The position numbers and the translations under genes were made by a program. The notes below the pieces were generated by a model that searched no databases, was not told the DNA's origin, and saw only the letters and a program-made list of their open reading frames with translations. A DNA stretch of 64,000 bases from positions 1-64,000 of the forward strand of contig JAGVPG010000030.1 in NCBI GenBank assembly GCA_020052375.1, written 5' to 3'. This document shows, one piece after another, positions 47,960 through 58,219 of the stretch; the first letter of the stretch is position 1, and every line of letters starts with the position of its first letter. Source of the stretch: Actinomycetota bacterium. Lineage in GTDB: Bacteria > Actinomycetota > JAHEXW01 > JAGVPG01.

Positions 47960-49021
47960 GTGAAAGCGTACAAGATCGGAGTGTTGCCCGGTGATGGAAC
48001 AGGACCGGAGGTAGTCAATGAGGGTCTCAAGGTCCTGGAGGCGGCAGCGTCGAAGTTCGACTTCAAATACGAACTGTCACATTACGATTTCGGAGGCGAC
48101 AGGTATCTGAAGACCGGCGAGACCCTGTCGGACTCGGCTATCGAGGAGTTCAAACAGCTCGACGCCATATTCCTTGGCGCGATCGGGCACCCGAACGTAA
48201 AGCCGGGGATCCTGGAACAGGGGATCCTACTCAAAGCCAGGTTCGCACTGGACCAGTATATAAATCTAAGGCCGGTAAAACTGTACCCGGGCGTCGATAC
48301 GCCGCTTAAAGACAAAGGCCCGGACGATATAGATTTTGTGGTCGTCAGGGAGAATACGGAAGGCCTTTATACGGGATGCGGCGGCTTCTTAAAGAAGGAC
48401 ACGCCGGACGAAGTGGCGATTCAGACCAGCATCAATACAAGGAAGGGTGTGGAAAGATGCGTCAGGTATGCCTTCGAGGTCTGTAAGACGCGCAATAAGA
48501 CAAAGAACTTAACGCTTTGCGGTAAGACGAACGTCTTAACGTTTGCTTTCGACCTCTGGGAACGCGCATTCAACGAGGTCGGCAAGGAGTATCCGATGAT
48601 CACTACGGATTACGCTCATGTCGATGCCACGTGCATGTGGATGGTCAAGAACCCGGAATGGTTCGACGTTATCGTAACGGACAATATGTTCGGTGACATC
48701 ATCACCGACCTGGGCGCGATGATCCAGGGCGGCATGGGGATCGCCGCAGGCGGGAATATCAACCCGGAAGGTGTTTCCATGTTCGAGCCGATCGGCGGCT
48801 CGGCGCCCAAGTATACCGGCCAGAATATAATCAATCCATTGGCGGCAATAGCGGCGCTTCAGTTATTGCTTGAGATCCTTGGTGAACGCAAAGCGGCGGA
48901 TTCCATCGAGCAGGCGATCATGTACGTCACGGGAGAAAAGCTGGAGAGTCTCGCTGCCGGAAAGATGGGGTATTCCACCAGCGAAGTGGGCGACCTCGTC
49001 GCGGAACGCTTAAGCAAGTAG
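47960..49021 (+). CDS. leuB: 3-isopropylmalate dehydrogenase
   Basis: [54 protein letters not shown]. Confidence 0.92.
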   Translation: MKAYKIGVLPGDGTGPEVVNEGLKVLEAAASKFDFKYELSHYDFGGDRYLKTGETLSDSAIEEFKQLDAIFLGAIGHPNVKPGILEQGILLKARFALDQYINLRPVKLYPGVDTPLKDKGPDDIDFVVVRENTEGLYTGCGGFLKKDTPDEVAIQTSINTRKGVERCVRYAFEVCKTRNKTKNLTLCGKTNVLTFAFDLWERAFNEVGKEYPMITTDYAHVDATCMWMVKNPEWFDVIVTDNMFGDIITDLGAMIQGGMGIAAGGNINPEGVSMFEPIGGSAPKYTGQNIINPLAAIAALQLLLEILGERKAADSIEQAIMYVTGEKLESLAAGKMGYSTSEVGDLVAERLSK

Positions 49022-49031
49022 GAGGAAGAAG

Positions 49032-49946
49032 ATGCCTATACCGGAAGTCAAAAAGATCTGGATGAACGGCAAGTTCGTCGATTGGAAGGACGCTAAGATA
49101 CACGTCCTTACACACGCTCTTCATTATGGTTCAGGAGTGTTCGAAGGCATAAGGGCTTATAAGACAAAGGACGGTCCTGCCGTATTCCGGTTGACCGACC
49201 ATATCACGAGACTGGAGAAATCGGCCAAGATCTATTTCATGGACGTGCCTTACTCCGTCGAAGAACTGGTCTCAGTGACAAAAGAGCTAGTCAAGATAAA
49301 CGAACTCGACAGTTGCTATATCAGGCCGATCGTCTACAGAGGTTACGGCGAGATGGGCCTCTTTCCGTTGAACGCTGATGTGGACGTGGCCATCGCCTGC
49401 TGGCCATGGGGCACTTATCTGGGAGATGAAGGCATCAAGCACGGCATCCGGGCAAAGATATCTTCGTATCGACGCATAGACGTGAACGTCCTGCCGCCGG
49501 CGGCCAAGGCGTGCGGCAATTATATAAACTCGATCCTTGCCAAGGTCGAGGTCGTAAAAGGCGGTTATGACGAGGCGATCTTACTAAACACACATGGATA
49601 TGTGACTGACGGGTCCGGCGAGAACATATTCATCGTCAAAGATGGCGTTCTGTACACACCGTCAATACACGCCGGAGCATTGGAAGGGATAACCCGGGAT
49701 TCGATCATGACCATAGCCAACGATCTGGATTACTGCGTGGTCGAAGATAACATGGTCCGGTCGGAGCTTTACCTTGCCGAAGAGGCCTTCTTTACGGGCA
49801 CAGCGGCTGAGGTCGTTCCCATCAGGGAGGTCGACGACCGGTTGATCGGCGAACCCGGTCCAATAACAAAAGCGCTTCAAGCGGTATATTTTGACGCCAT
49901 AAAAGGAGAACGGGAAGAATACAAAGATTGGCTTGAGTATGTCTGA
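49032..49946 (+). CDS. ilvE: Branched-chain amino acid aminotransferase
   Basis: LTHALHYGSGVFEGIRAYKTKDGPAVFRL, GYDEAILLNTHGYVTDGSGENIF. Confidence 0.96.
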   Translation: MPIPEVKKIWMNGKFVDWKDAKIHVLTHALHYGSGVFEGIRAYKTKDGPAVFRLTDHITRLEKSAKIYFMDVPYSVEELVSVTKELVKINELDSCYIRPIVYRGYGEMGLFPLNADVDVAIACWPWGTYLGDEGIKHGIRAKISSYRRIDVNVLPPAAKACGNYINSILAKVEVVKGGYDEAILLNTHGYVTDGSGENIFIVKDGVLYTPSIHAGALEGITRDSIMTIANDLDYCVVEDNMVRSELYLAEEAFFTGTAAEVVPIREVDDRLIGEPGPITKALQAVYFDAIKGEREEYKDWLEYV

Positions 49947-51535
49947 TGAATAGTAAAAAGGTAGAGCCGGTAAAACTATATGACACTACGCTGCGCGATG
50001 GCTCTCAGATGGAGGGTCTTTCCTTTAGCGCCGGTGATAAACTGAAGATCGCCCGGCGGTTGGATGAGTTCGGGATGCATTATATCGAAGGCGGCTGGCC
50101 CGGTTCGAATCCAAAGGACATGGATTTTTTCAAGAAAGCAAAAGACCTGGATCTTAAGACGTCCAGGATCGTCGCGTTCGGCAGTACACGGCGGGCGGAT
50201 ACGACCGCAAAAAAGGATCCGAACATCAAAGCGCTCCTGGATTCGGGAGTGCGTGTCGTATGCCTTGTCGGTAAGAGCTGGTCGCTTCATGCTAAACACG
50301 TCTTAAAGACTACTCCCGATGAGAATCTTAAGATGATATCCGAGTCCATTGAATATCTGAAAAGCAAAGTGGACGAGGTCTTTTTCGACGCCGAACATTT
50401 TTTCGACGCCTATGACGACGACCCCGCGTACGCGCTCAAGGTATTGAAGACCGCCGAGGAAGCCGGCGCCGATTGCCTGGTCTTGTGCGATACGAACGGT
50501 GGATCATTGCCGGGAAGAATAAGCGGCATCGTCTGTGATGTCAAAGCCGGGATAAAGGCGGACATCGGAATCCACGCGCATAATGATGGAGATGTCGCGG
50601 TGGCCAATTCGATAGTCGCTGTGGAAGCGGGAGCGGCACAGGTACAAGGGACGGTAAACGGATATGGAGAGCGTTGCGGGAACGCCAATCTGATCTCAGT
50701 CATCCCGGCTCTTGTTTTAAAGCTCGGCATCCCGTGTGTCAGCGAAGACCGTCTCAAAAGACTGACGGAGCTGTCGCATTTCGTCAGCGAAGTGGCGAAT
50801 TTCGCGCCGAACATGCATCAGCCTTATGTCGGCGAGAGCGCTTTTGCGCATAAAGGCGGCCTGCATGTCAGCGCCATGATCAGAAAACAAGCGTATGAAC
50901 ATATAGATCCGGCTCTGGTAGGTAACGTCAGGCGCGTGTTGATGTCCGAACTGGCAGGCAGAAGCACGGTCGTCTTGAAAGCCAAAGAGTTCGGTCTTGA
51001 CCTGACCGGTAATGAGAAGAAGGTCGCCGATATCCTAAAGAAAGTCAAAGAACTCGAGCATGTCGGTTACCACTTCGAGGCGGCGGATGGTTCTTTCGAA
51101 CTCTTGCTGCGGAAAGAGACGGGGGCTTACAGCGCTTTCTTCGAGCTGGAAAGCTTCAGGGTGATCATGGACAGGACCAGTGAGGGCACCGTAAAGACCG
51201 AGGCGACGATAAAACTCCATGTCAAAGGCAAACGCTATGTTGAGACTTCGGAAGGCAACGGTCCGGTGAATGCCCTTGATACTGCATTAAGGATGGCGAT
51301 AGGCCGGGCGTATCCGGCCCTGAAGAACATACATCTGACCGACTATAAAGTGCGCGTGCTCGATGAGAAAAAGGGCACGGGCGCCGTAGTCCGCGTTCTG
51401 ATAGATTCGGGCGACGGCGAGAAGGAATGGTCGTCGATCGGCGTCCATGAGAACATAATCGAGGCGAGCTGGCAAGCGCTGGTCGACAGCATCGAGTATG
51501 GCCTAATCCACAGTAAAATGGAAGAAAGCCGGTAG
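49946..51535 (+). CDS. cimA: (R)-citramalate synthase
   Basis: LYDTTLRDGSQMEGLSFSAGDKLKIARRLDEFGMHYIEGGWPGSNPKD. Confidence 0.93.
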   Translation: MNSKKVEPVKLYDTTLRDGSQMEGLSFSAGDKLKIARRLDEFGMHYIEGGWPGSNPKDMDFFKKAKDLDLKTSRIVAFGSTRRADTTAKKDPNIKALLDSGVRVVCLVGKSWSLHAKHVLKTTPDENLKMISESIEYLKSKVDEVFFDAEHFFDAYDDDPAYALKVLKTAEEAGADCLVLCDTNGGSLPGRISGIVCDVKAGIKADIGIHAHNDGDVAVANSIVAVEAGAAQVQGTVNGYGERCGNANLISVIPALVLKLGIPCVSEDRLKRLTELSHFVSEVANFAPNMHQPYVGESAFAHKGGLHVSAMIRKQAYEHIDPALVGNVRRVLMSELAGRSTVVLKAKEFGLDLTGNEKKVADILKKVKELEHVGYHFEAADGSFELLLRKETGAYSAFFELESFRVIMDRTSEGTVKTEATIKLHVKGKRYVETSEGNGPVNALDTALRMAIGRAYPALKNIHLTDYKVRVLDEKKGTGAVVRVLIDSGDGEKEWSSIGVHENIIEASWQALVDSIEYGLIHSKMEESR

Positions 51536-51553
51536 TCGGTACCCCCACCTAAA

Positions 51554-51576
51554 TCCTCCCCCTTAAAGGGGGAGGA
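51554..51576. repeat. Perfect short palindrome
   Basis: TCCTCCCCCTT-A-AAGGGGGAGGA; a related hairpin lies at 13903-13925. Confidence 0.6.
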
Positions 51577-51619
51577 ATAAAAGGAGGGGGTCTTGAGCTA
51601 CAAATCACAAAGGTAACCT

Positions 51620-52378
51620 ATGAGGTTTGTTAGGTATCGTTGGGACAACCGCATATTCTACGGCATCGTCGAAGGCGATAATGTCCGGAGGATCGACTTA
51701 TCGCCGTTTATCGACTGGAAACCGCTCGATGAAACACATCCTCTGAGTGAAGTAAAACTGCTAGCGCCCGCCGAACCGTCAAAAGTCGTAGCCGTAGGTC
51801 TTAATTATATCGACCACGCGGACGAACTGAAGATGGATGTACCCTCCGAACCGATCTTGTTCTTGAAGCCGACGACGGCAGTCGTCGGGCCCGGTGAACC
51901 GATCTTATATCCCGCGATGTCCAAACAGGTCGACTTTGAAGCCGAGGTCGGCGTGGTGATCAAAGATGAAGTCAGGGATATCCGGGAATCGGAGGTCAAA
52001 GACGCTATCCTCGGTTATACATGCGCGAACGACGTGACGGCACGCGATCTACAACGTAAAGACGGGCAGTGGGGCAGATGTAAGAGTTTCGATACATTCG
52101 CGCCGATCGGCCCCTGGATAGATACTGAAGTCGACCCGTTGGATATCAAAGTCGAGTCGGTCTTGAACGGCAAGGTCATGCAGTCGTCGACTACCGCCAA
52201 CATGATCTTCGATATCTACAAGCTGGTAAGTTTTATATCAAAAGTCATGACACTTCTTCCAGGCGATGTCATAATGACAGGGACGCCTCCGGGTGTGGGG
52301 CCGATGCAACCCGGCGACGAGATAGAGATAAAGATCGAAGGTATAGGAACACTAAGAAATACAGTAGTGAACAGATAA
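51620..52378 (+). CDS. Fumarylacetoacetate hydrolase family protein
   Basis: VGLNYIDHADEL, DFEAEVGVVI, GYTCANDVTARDLQ, GDVIMTGTPPGVG. Confidence 0.95.
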   Translation: MRFVRYRWDNRIFYGIVEGDNVRRIDLSPFIDWKPLDETHPLSEVKLLAPAEPSKVVAVGLNYIDHADELKMDVPSEPILFLKPTTAVVGPGEPILYPAMSKQVDFEAEVGVVIKDEVRDIRESEVKDAILGYTCANDVTARDLQRKDGQWGRCKSFDTFAPIGPWIDTEVDPLDIKVESVLNGKVMQSSTTANMIFDIYKLVSFISKVMTLLPGDVIMTGTPPGVGPMQPGDEIEIKIEGIGTLRNTVVNR

Positions 52379-52394
52379 CAGGGCAACCTCGTGT

Positions 52395-52437
52395 GTCGTT
52401 GCGAGGAGCTCGCCGAAGGCGAGCGACGAAGCAAACT
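52395..52437. repeat. Dispersed palindromic repeat, copy 2
   Basis: GTCGTTGCGAGGAGCTCGCCGAAGGCGAGCGACGAAGCAAACT. Confidence 0.6.
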
Positions 52438-52468
52438 AAGAGAATGCCAACAGTAAACGGAGGCGGTA

Positions 52469-53386
52469 ATGGATTACTTAGAGGTACTCAAGAAGGCGTT
52501 CAATATAACCTGGAAGCACAAGTATCTGTGGATACTCGGTTTTCTGGTGGCTCTGGTCGGCGGCGGGAACAACTTCAATAGCAGCTTTAGCAATCAATCG
52601 TCTTCGCAGGAATGGGCCGGAGCAGGCAAATGGCTTGAATCCTATCTGATAGTAATACTCTTTATCGTTCTTATCCTATTTGTCCTGTGGTTTATATTCT
52701 GGATCCTTTCGATCATGGCGCAAGGAGGGCTCGTCGGCGCTGCTAACGGGATCGAATCGGGCGAAGAGATGGGACTCGGCAGGGCGTTTGCCATCGGCGC
52801 GCACTATTTCTGGAGGACGCTCGGCATAAGCATCCTTCTCGGACTTGTCATATTCATCATGGTCATGGTCTTTGTCGTCCCGATGGTGCTAGGCATTATC
52901 ATGATCGCCGTGCAGGGGAAGCAGGCGGCGGCGGCGCTTGTCGCATCTTTGATCTGTTTGATCCCGGCGTTTCTCCTTCTGGTATTCCTACTCATGATCG
53001 TAGGCGCGGTCATCGGCGTGATCCATAACTACGCGATCAGATACGCCATCATTCTTGATAAAAAGGTCATAGAATCTATCAAAAAGGCCTGGGGTTTGAT
53101 CAAGGACTGTAAGACCGAGACGCTCATCATGTTCCTTCTGCTTCTTCTAACGAGCTCTCTCTATGGAATGGCCATGGTCATCCCGGGGTTGATATTCGGC
53201 TTGCCGTCGATATTCATGATCATAGCCGGCGCCGCGGGTAAAAGCGTGCCATTATTAGCTTTCGGAGCTTTCGGCATCATGGTACTGGTATTCGTACTGG
53301 CCGTCTTCAAAGGAGTATATGAAGTGTTCCACTCTTCGGCCTGGACGCTGACCTTTCGAGAACTACAGCCGCCTGATAACAACTAG
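52469..53386 (+). CDS. Multi-TM membrane protein, uncharacterised
   Basis: Six or so hydrophobic segments, DYLEVLKKAFNITWKHKYLWILGFLVAL. Confidence 0.85.
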   Translation: MDYLEVLKKAFNITWKHKYLWILGFLVALVGGGNNFNSSFSNQSSSQEWAGAGKWLESYLIVILFIVLILFVLWFIFWILSIMAQGGLVGAANGIESGEEMGLGRAFAIGAHYFWRTLGISILLGLVIFIMVMVFVVPMVLGIIMIAVQGKQAAAALVASLICLIPAFLLLVFLLMIVGAVIGVIHNYAIRYAIILDKKVIESIKKAWGLIKDCKTETLIMFLLLLLTSSLYGMAMVIPGLIFGLPSIFMIIAGAAGKSVPLLAFGAFGIMVLVFVLAVFKGVYEVFHSSAWTLTFRELQPPDNN

Positions 53387-53481
53387 TTTTCAGTTTCGAT
53401 CGTCTCCAATATTGTAGTATATCTCCAATAAGTCAATAATAGTTTGACAGTCTGTGAGATATTATATATATTGGAAATATT

Positions 53482-54168
53482 ATGACAAAGAAGCTGACAC
53501 ACAAAACACCTGCTTTCTATTCGGCCGTCGTCGGCCTCCTGACTTTTATCATCTTATCGGGGACGGCATTGATGAGGGGAAACACCGTCGATTCCAATCA
53601 GGATCTCACAGACATCGTCGTAGCCGATGCCGATATCCCATCCGGAGCGAGACTAACGGATAAGATGCTCACGCTCCGCTCTTTACCTAAAAAGTATGCT
53701 GACAAAGGAGCGTTAAGCAGCAAGAGCTCACTTGTCGGAATAGAAACGAACATGCCGGTTTTCAAGGGTGAGACGATCACGAAGAGGAAATTAAGGATCA
53801 AAGAGAACAGAGCATCCGGAAAAGCGACGATGGTCCAGGAAGGGTACAGAGGCTTTTCCATACTGACTGACGAGTCGGATCCCCAGGGCAGGATATTGAG
53901 GACTGGAAACCAGGTGGATATGTTGGTGACGTTGAACCGGGATGTGCTCGGGATGTCGGTGACCAAGACGATCCTTGAAAGGAAGGATGTCATAGCTGTC
54001 GAAGGACTGGGAAGAAACGACATGTACATAGTCACACTCATGGTCAGCCCGGAAGAGGCGCAGAAACTTGCATACGCTCAGGCAAACGGGCGGATATCGA
54101 TAAGCATATGTCCTGCCGGTGATGATAGTTACCGTCCTTTGCGTGATATAACGGCCGAAGAACTATAG
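53482..54168 (+). CDS. cpaB: Flp pilus assembly protein CpaB/RcpC (SAF domain)
   Basis: IVVADADIPSGARLTDKML, GYRGFSILTDESDPQGRILRTGNQVDMLVT; upstream of Tad genes. Confidence 0.85.
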   Translation: MTKKLTHKTPAFYSAVVGLLTFIILSGTALMRGNTVDSNQDLTDIVVADADIPSGARLTDKMLTLRSLPKKYADKGALSSKSSLVGIETNMPVFKGETITKRKLRIKENRASGKATMVQEGYRGFSILTDESDPQGRILRTGNQVDMLVTLNRDVLGMSVTKTILERKDVIAVEGLGRNDMYIVTLMVSPEEAQKLAYAQANGRISISICPAGDDSYRPLRDITAEEL

Positions 54169-54180
54169 GAGGGAAAAGGA

Positions 54181-55401
54181 TTGAAGATCTTCATAGCTGA
54201 CGACAAACCGGAAAGTTTAAAGCTGCTGAAGGACGCTGTCGAGAGGAGGGGCTGGGAAGCCGTCGGTACCGCTGCGACACTGGATGGATTCTTAAAGACG
54301 GTCTTCCATCATGAACCGGATGTCATCTTGATCAGCATAGCGTTTCTGGCGCTTTTATCACCGGAAGATGAAAAACAACTGGGCGGCGTTTTACCATCCG
54401 CAGTGATCATCGCGGTCTCCGATAACAACGATCACGAAGAACTAAAATGGGCGTTGAGATACGGAGCAAGAGATCTGATCGCGCTATCGCAGAGTGTCAG
54501 TGAGATACTGGCGACGATCGAACGCTATCATCGAGCGGCTGAGGATAGAAAGGAGTATCTGGTAAAACAACACGGCTTTTTAAAGGGCGGGACTGAGTTG
54601 CCGGCTCTCGAACCTGTGGAAACAAAGATATGCAAAACGGTCGTGTTCGCCGGCTCGAAAGGCGGTGTCGGCACAACGTTTATCGCCTCGCACGTAGCCG
54701 GTCTGCTGGCAGCGCATAGCAACGCCAAAGTCATCTACGCGGATATGTCGGGACCTATTGCTACTGATGTAACGCTCCACATGACGGCCGAAAAACCGAG
54801 GCAGATCAAGGATCTCACACCGGTACTGGACGAACTCGGGACACAACATATCGAGAACATACTGGCAAGGCACGCATCGGGCTTCGAGGTCGTGCGCCTC
54901 TGGCAGTCAGCAGCGTTTGAAGAAGCTGTAAACGTAAAACATATAGCAAGAGTCATCGAACTAGTTGCCGAGATGTGTGATGTACTGGTGATCGACTGCG
55001 GTATTCCCGATCTTACGTATCTGAAACAAGCACTGAGGCATCGTTGTTCGTTCTATATCGTGACGACTCTCAATATCTCATCACTCAGGTCGGCGGTATC
55101 ACTATCGACATCCATTGCTCACAGTATCCAGACGGTATCGGAACTGTCTTTGATAAGTAATAGGTATGACGGCAAAGTATCCCTTTCGAGCAAGGACTTG
55201 AACAAGATATACCTGCAGCAAGTCATATCGGAGATACCGGAAGACCTTGGAACAGCTAGATTGTTCGAAGAGAAGGGAAAGATGCTGACCGACAGGCCGG
55301 ATCTGGCAGTGATCAGAGGGATGGCGGACATCGCCGCGAGGATATATCCATTCGAGATGCCGGAACCAAAACGCTTTAGGATACCGTTTGTAGGGAAGTA
55401 G
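54181..55401 (+). CDS. cpaE/tadZ: Receiver-like plus MinD/ParA-type ATPase (CpaE/TadZ)
   Basis: N-terminal REC-like domain, FAGSKGGVGTTFIASHVAGLLA. Confidence 0.88.
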   Translation: MKIFIADDKPESLKLLKDAVERRGWEAVGTAATLDGFLKTVFHHEPDVILISIAFLALLSPEDEKQLGGVLPSAVIIAVSDNNDHEELKWALRYGARDLIALSQSVSEILATIERYHRAAEDRKEYLVKQHGFLKGGTELPALEPVETKICKTVVFAGSKGGVGTTFIASHVAGLLAAHSNAKVIYADMSGPIATDVTLHMTAEKPRQIKDLTPVLDELGTQHIENILARHASGFEVVRLWQSAAFEEAVNVKHIARVIELVAEMCDVLVIDCGIPDLTYLKQALRHRCSFYIVTTLNISSLRSAVSLSTSIAHSIQTVSELSLISNRYDGKVSLSSKDLNKIYLQQVISEIPEDLGTARLFEEKGKMLTDRPDLAVIRGMADIAARIYPFEMPEPKRFRIPFVGK

Positions 55402-55409
55402 GGAAGTAG

Positions 55410-56555
55410 TTGGAAGAACGCGGGCTGGTGGCGATCAAGGAGAGGTTCAAGCAGAGGCTGGCAGGCAGGTCTTCCGAGCTAGCCGCTCGCGATCTTCAAG
55501 AAAGGCCGTATTATCTGGCGGATCTTGTAAAAGAATTCTTAAAGGAAGAGAGGATAATCCTGCCTGACAAGACGGTCAGGATCCTCACAGACCAGTTTAT
55601 GAACGAGGTAATAGGACTGGGTCCGCTTGAATCGGTCCTTATGGATGACACTGTTACCGAAATAATGATCAATGCATATGACCAGGTATATATCGAGAGA
55701 AACGGGCAGGTAAGCATGACGGATATTGCTTTTGACGGGATCGACCATCTTTATTTGACGATCGACCGGATAGTCGCGCCACTCGGTTTGCGTGTGGATG
55801 AAAGCAATCCCATGGTAGATGCCAGGTTGCCCGACGGGAGCAGGGTCAATGTCATCATCCCTCCAGTCTCGTTGAGCGGGCCGGTCGTCACGATACGGCG
55901 TTTTAGGAATATCATGCCGACTGTAGACGAGCTCATAAACAATGGAACGCTTAGCCGGGGCGCGGCCCGGTTTCTGATGGCGGCGGTCAAGGACAAGAAG
56001 AACATCATCGTATCCGGGGGAACCGGTTCCGGCAAGACGACGCTATTGAACATGCTGGCTTCGTTCATCGCGCCTCAGGAACGATTGGTAACGATCGAAG
56101 ATACGGCTGAGTTAAGGTTGGCACAACCACATGTGGTCACGCTGGAGAGCAGACGTCCGAATATCGAAGGTGAGGGTGAGGTGACGATCAGAGACCTGGT
56201 AAGGAACGCGTTAAGGATGAGGCCGGATAGGATAATAGTCGGCGAGGTCAGGGGCGGTGAAGCTCTGGATATGCTCCAGGCTATGAACACGGGCCATGAA
56301 GGTTCGATTACGACCGCGCATGCAAACTCGGCGCGGGATCTGATAAAACGCCTGGAGGTGATGGTGTTGACGTCGGACGTCGATCTTCCACACGGACCTG
56401 TTGTCGAACAGATCGCGGCGGCTCTGGATCTGGTTCTGCAAATGGAGCGAAATGCAGACGGTACGCGCCGTCTCACGGAGATCTCAAAGATCGCCGGTAT
56501 GAAAGACGGACATTTAGTCGTGGAGGAAATAGGATGCCCGGAAGTCTCTACCTGA
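55410..56555 (+). CDS. tadA/cpaF: Tad secretion ATPase
   Basis: [72 protein letters not shown]. Confidence 0.96.
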   Translation: MEERGLVAIKERFKQRLAGRSSELAARDLQERPYYLADLVKEFLKEERIILPDKTVRILTDQFMNEVIGLGPLESVLMDDTVTEIMINAYDQVYIERNGQVSMTDIAFDGIDHLYLTIDRIVAPLGLRVDESNPMVDARLPDGSRVNVIIPPVSLSGPVVTIRRFRNIMPTVDELINNGTLSRGAARFLMAAVKDKKNIIVSGGTGSGKTTLLNMLASFIAPQERLVTIEDTAELRLAQPHVVTLESRRPNIEGEGEVTIRDLVRNALRMRPDRIIVGEVRGGEALDMLQAMNTGHEGSITTAHANSARDLIKRLEVMVLTSDVDLPHGPVVEQIAAALDLVLQMERNADGTRRLTEISKIAGMKDGHLVVEEIGCPEVST

Positions 56556-57289
56556 TAATCGTTTCTATTTCGACGGTGGTTTATGGCATATGCCGGGTGT
56601 TTATCGGCTTGGTCTACCGCAAACATCATGTGCGCCGTCTATCGGCAGGCCGGACAACGCTCGCGTTGGGATGGGACTCTATGCCGATGGCTCTTTTTAA
56701 GAAGTCGTTCGATAGGTTGACCGTTATACACAAAGAAAAGGTCAGGATCAAGACCATAGAGGAAAGCTTACCGGATCTATTGGCGTTTATGATCAGCGCG
56801 TTCAAGGCTTCTCTATCAATCAATCAAGCCGTTTCAGAAGCCCGGGAATACTTTCAGCGCCCGCTCAAAGATGAGTTGGAGCAGCTGGATGCCGACTTAA
56901 AATCGGGTTTTAGCCAGACTGATGCCATGAACGGTTTTGCGGAGCGGGTGCCGTTACCGGACATCAGGTTCTTCGTCATGGTCCTCAACATGCACCAGAG
57001 ATCCGGAGGCAGTCTACTACCGGCACTAGAATCTCTAAGCGCTTGCATCAGGGGAAGGGTGTCGCTGCGCAAAGAAGTCCGGGTGATGACCGGGCAGAGC
57101 AGGTTTTCAGCGATGATACTGTGCCTGCTGCCGGTCTGCTTTTTGATCCTGATGCCTGCATTGACCGGGCACGTGCCCTTTGAGCTTTTAACAAGCTCCG
57201 CCGGATGCTTGATATTACTAAGTGGCGCGGTACTCGATATTGCCGCGTTTTTTATGATGCGCCGTTTGACCGAGATAAAGACGTACTGA
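56534..57289 (+). CDS. tadB: Tad inner-membrane protein TadB
   Basis: T2SF domain ([24 protein letters not shown]), follows tadA. Confidence 0.92.
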   Translation: MPGSLYLIIVSISTVVYGICRVFIGLVYRKHHVRRLSAGRTTLALGWDSMPMALFKKSFDRLTVIHKEKVRIKTIEESLPDLLAFMISAFKASLSINQAVSEAREYFQRPLKDELEQLDADLKSGFSQTDAMNGFAERVPLPDIRFFVMVLNMHQRSGGSLLPALESLSACIRGRVSLRKEVRVMTGQSRFSAMILCLLPVCFLILMPALTGHVPFELLTSSAGCLILLSGAVLDIAAFFMMRRLTEIKTY

Positions 57290-58167
57290 TGCGGACGCTC
57301 TTGCCGGCTTCCGTCACATCATTTCTCCTGGCCATACCGGTGTTCTTTATGGCCAAGTCTTTTTATAAGCATGCCTACATAAGGCGGCTGAAAAAGGACA
57401 CCGTGGATGCCGGCATGTCGACTGATAAAAAGGCGTTAAAGAAACGGCTGCTCAAGTTATTGGAATCGTTCGAGCGGTCGTTTCCTGTTAAGATACGTTT
57501 GGAAGAAGCCGCTGAGACAGAGACACGACTGGCACAAGCAGGGCGGCCGCTGGGATTGAACGCTTCCATGTTCGTATCGATGAAAAACATCTGCGGTCTG
57601 TGCTTAATGGCTGCGCCCGTTCTGACTTTGAACCCGGTGTGGATTCTCGGCTCCCCGCTTTTCTTTATGACCGGTTATTTCTGTCCGGAACTGTACCTTA
57701 AAAGTCGCGTAAAGAAAAAAAGACTGATGATAGACCGTGAGCTGCCGGAAGCGATCGAGGTCATGGCCATCATGGTAACAGCGGGAATGAATATGGACCA
57801 GGCGTTAAGGCGCACCGTTCTGAATCTGACTGGTGCTCTAAGTGAAGAGCTTAGAGCAGCAGTATCAGAGATCGATCTGGGGATCTCCCGGCAGAAGGCA
57901 CTGGTTTCACTAGCGGATAGAGTCCCGTCCGACCAGTTACGGCGCCTGGTCTTATCTATTATACAAGCGGAACGATACGGGACCTCACTCAGCGAGACGC
58001 TTAGAGTCTTATCCGGGGAGATCCGGGAGGAACAGAGGCGCAAGATCAAAGAGGAAGCGCAAAAGATACCCATCAAGATGCTTTTCCCCCTTGTATTCCT
58101 GATCCTTCCTGCGTTTATCGTGCTGACGGTAGGACCGTTGGTCCTGACTTCTTTTATGTTATACTAA
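57289..58167 (+). CDS. tadC: Tad inner-membrane protein TadC
   Basis: T2SF domain (DRELPEAIEVMAIMVTAGMNMDQALRRT); TGATG junction with tadB. Confidence 0.92.
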   Translation: MRTLLPASVTSFLLAIPVFFMAKSFYKHAYIRRLKKDTVDAGMSTDKKALKKRLLKLLESFERSFPVKIRLEEAAETETRLAQAGRPLGLNASMFVSMKNICGLCLMAAPVLTLNPVWILGSPLFFMTGYFCPELYLKSRVKKKRLMIDRELPEAIEVMAIMVTAGMNMDQALRRTVLNLTGALSEELRAAVSEIDLGISRQKALVSLADRVPSDQLRRLVLSIIQAERYGTSLSETLRVLSGEIREEQRRKIKEEAQKIPIKMLFPLVFLILPAFIVLTVGPLVLTSFMLY

Positions 58168-58219
58168 TTAGTGTCGATCCCCTTGACTTAAACATCCGGC
58201 ACATCTCCTTCGTTTAGAG

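Noticed and set aside
57205-57288. Extended TadC start overlapping TadB by 85 bp
   Set aside because: The TGATG junction at 57287-57291 offers a more plausible coupled start at 57289; the upstream part is the TadB C-terminus in another frame.
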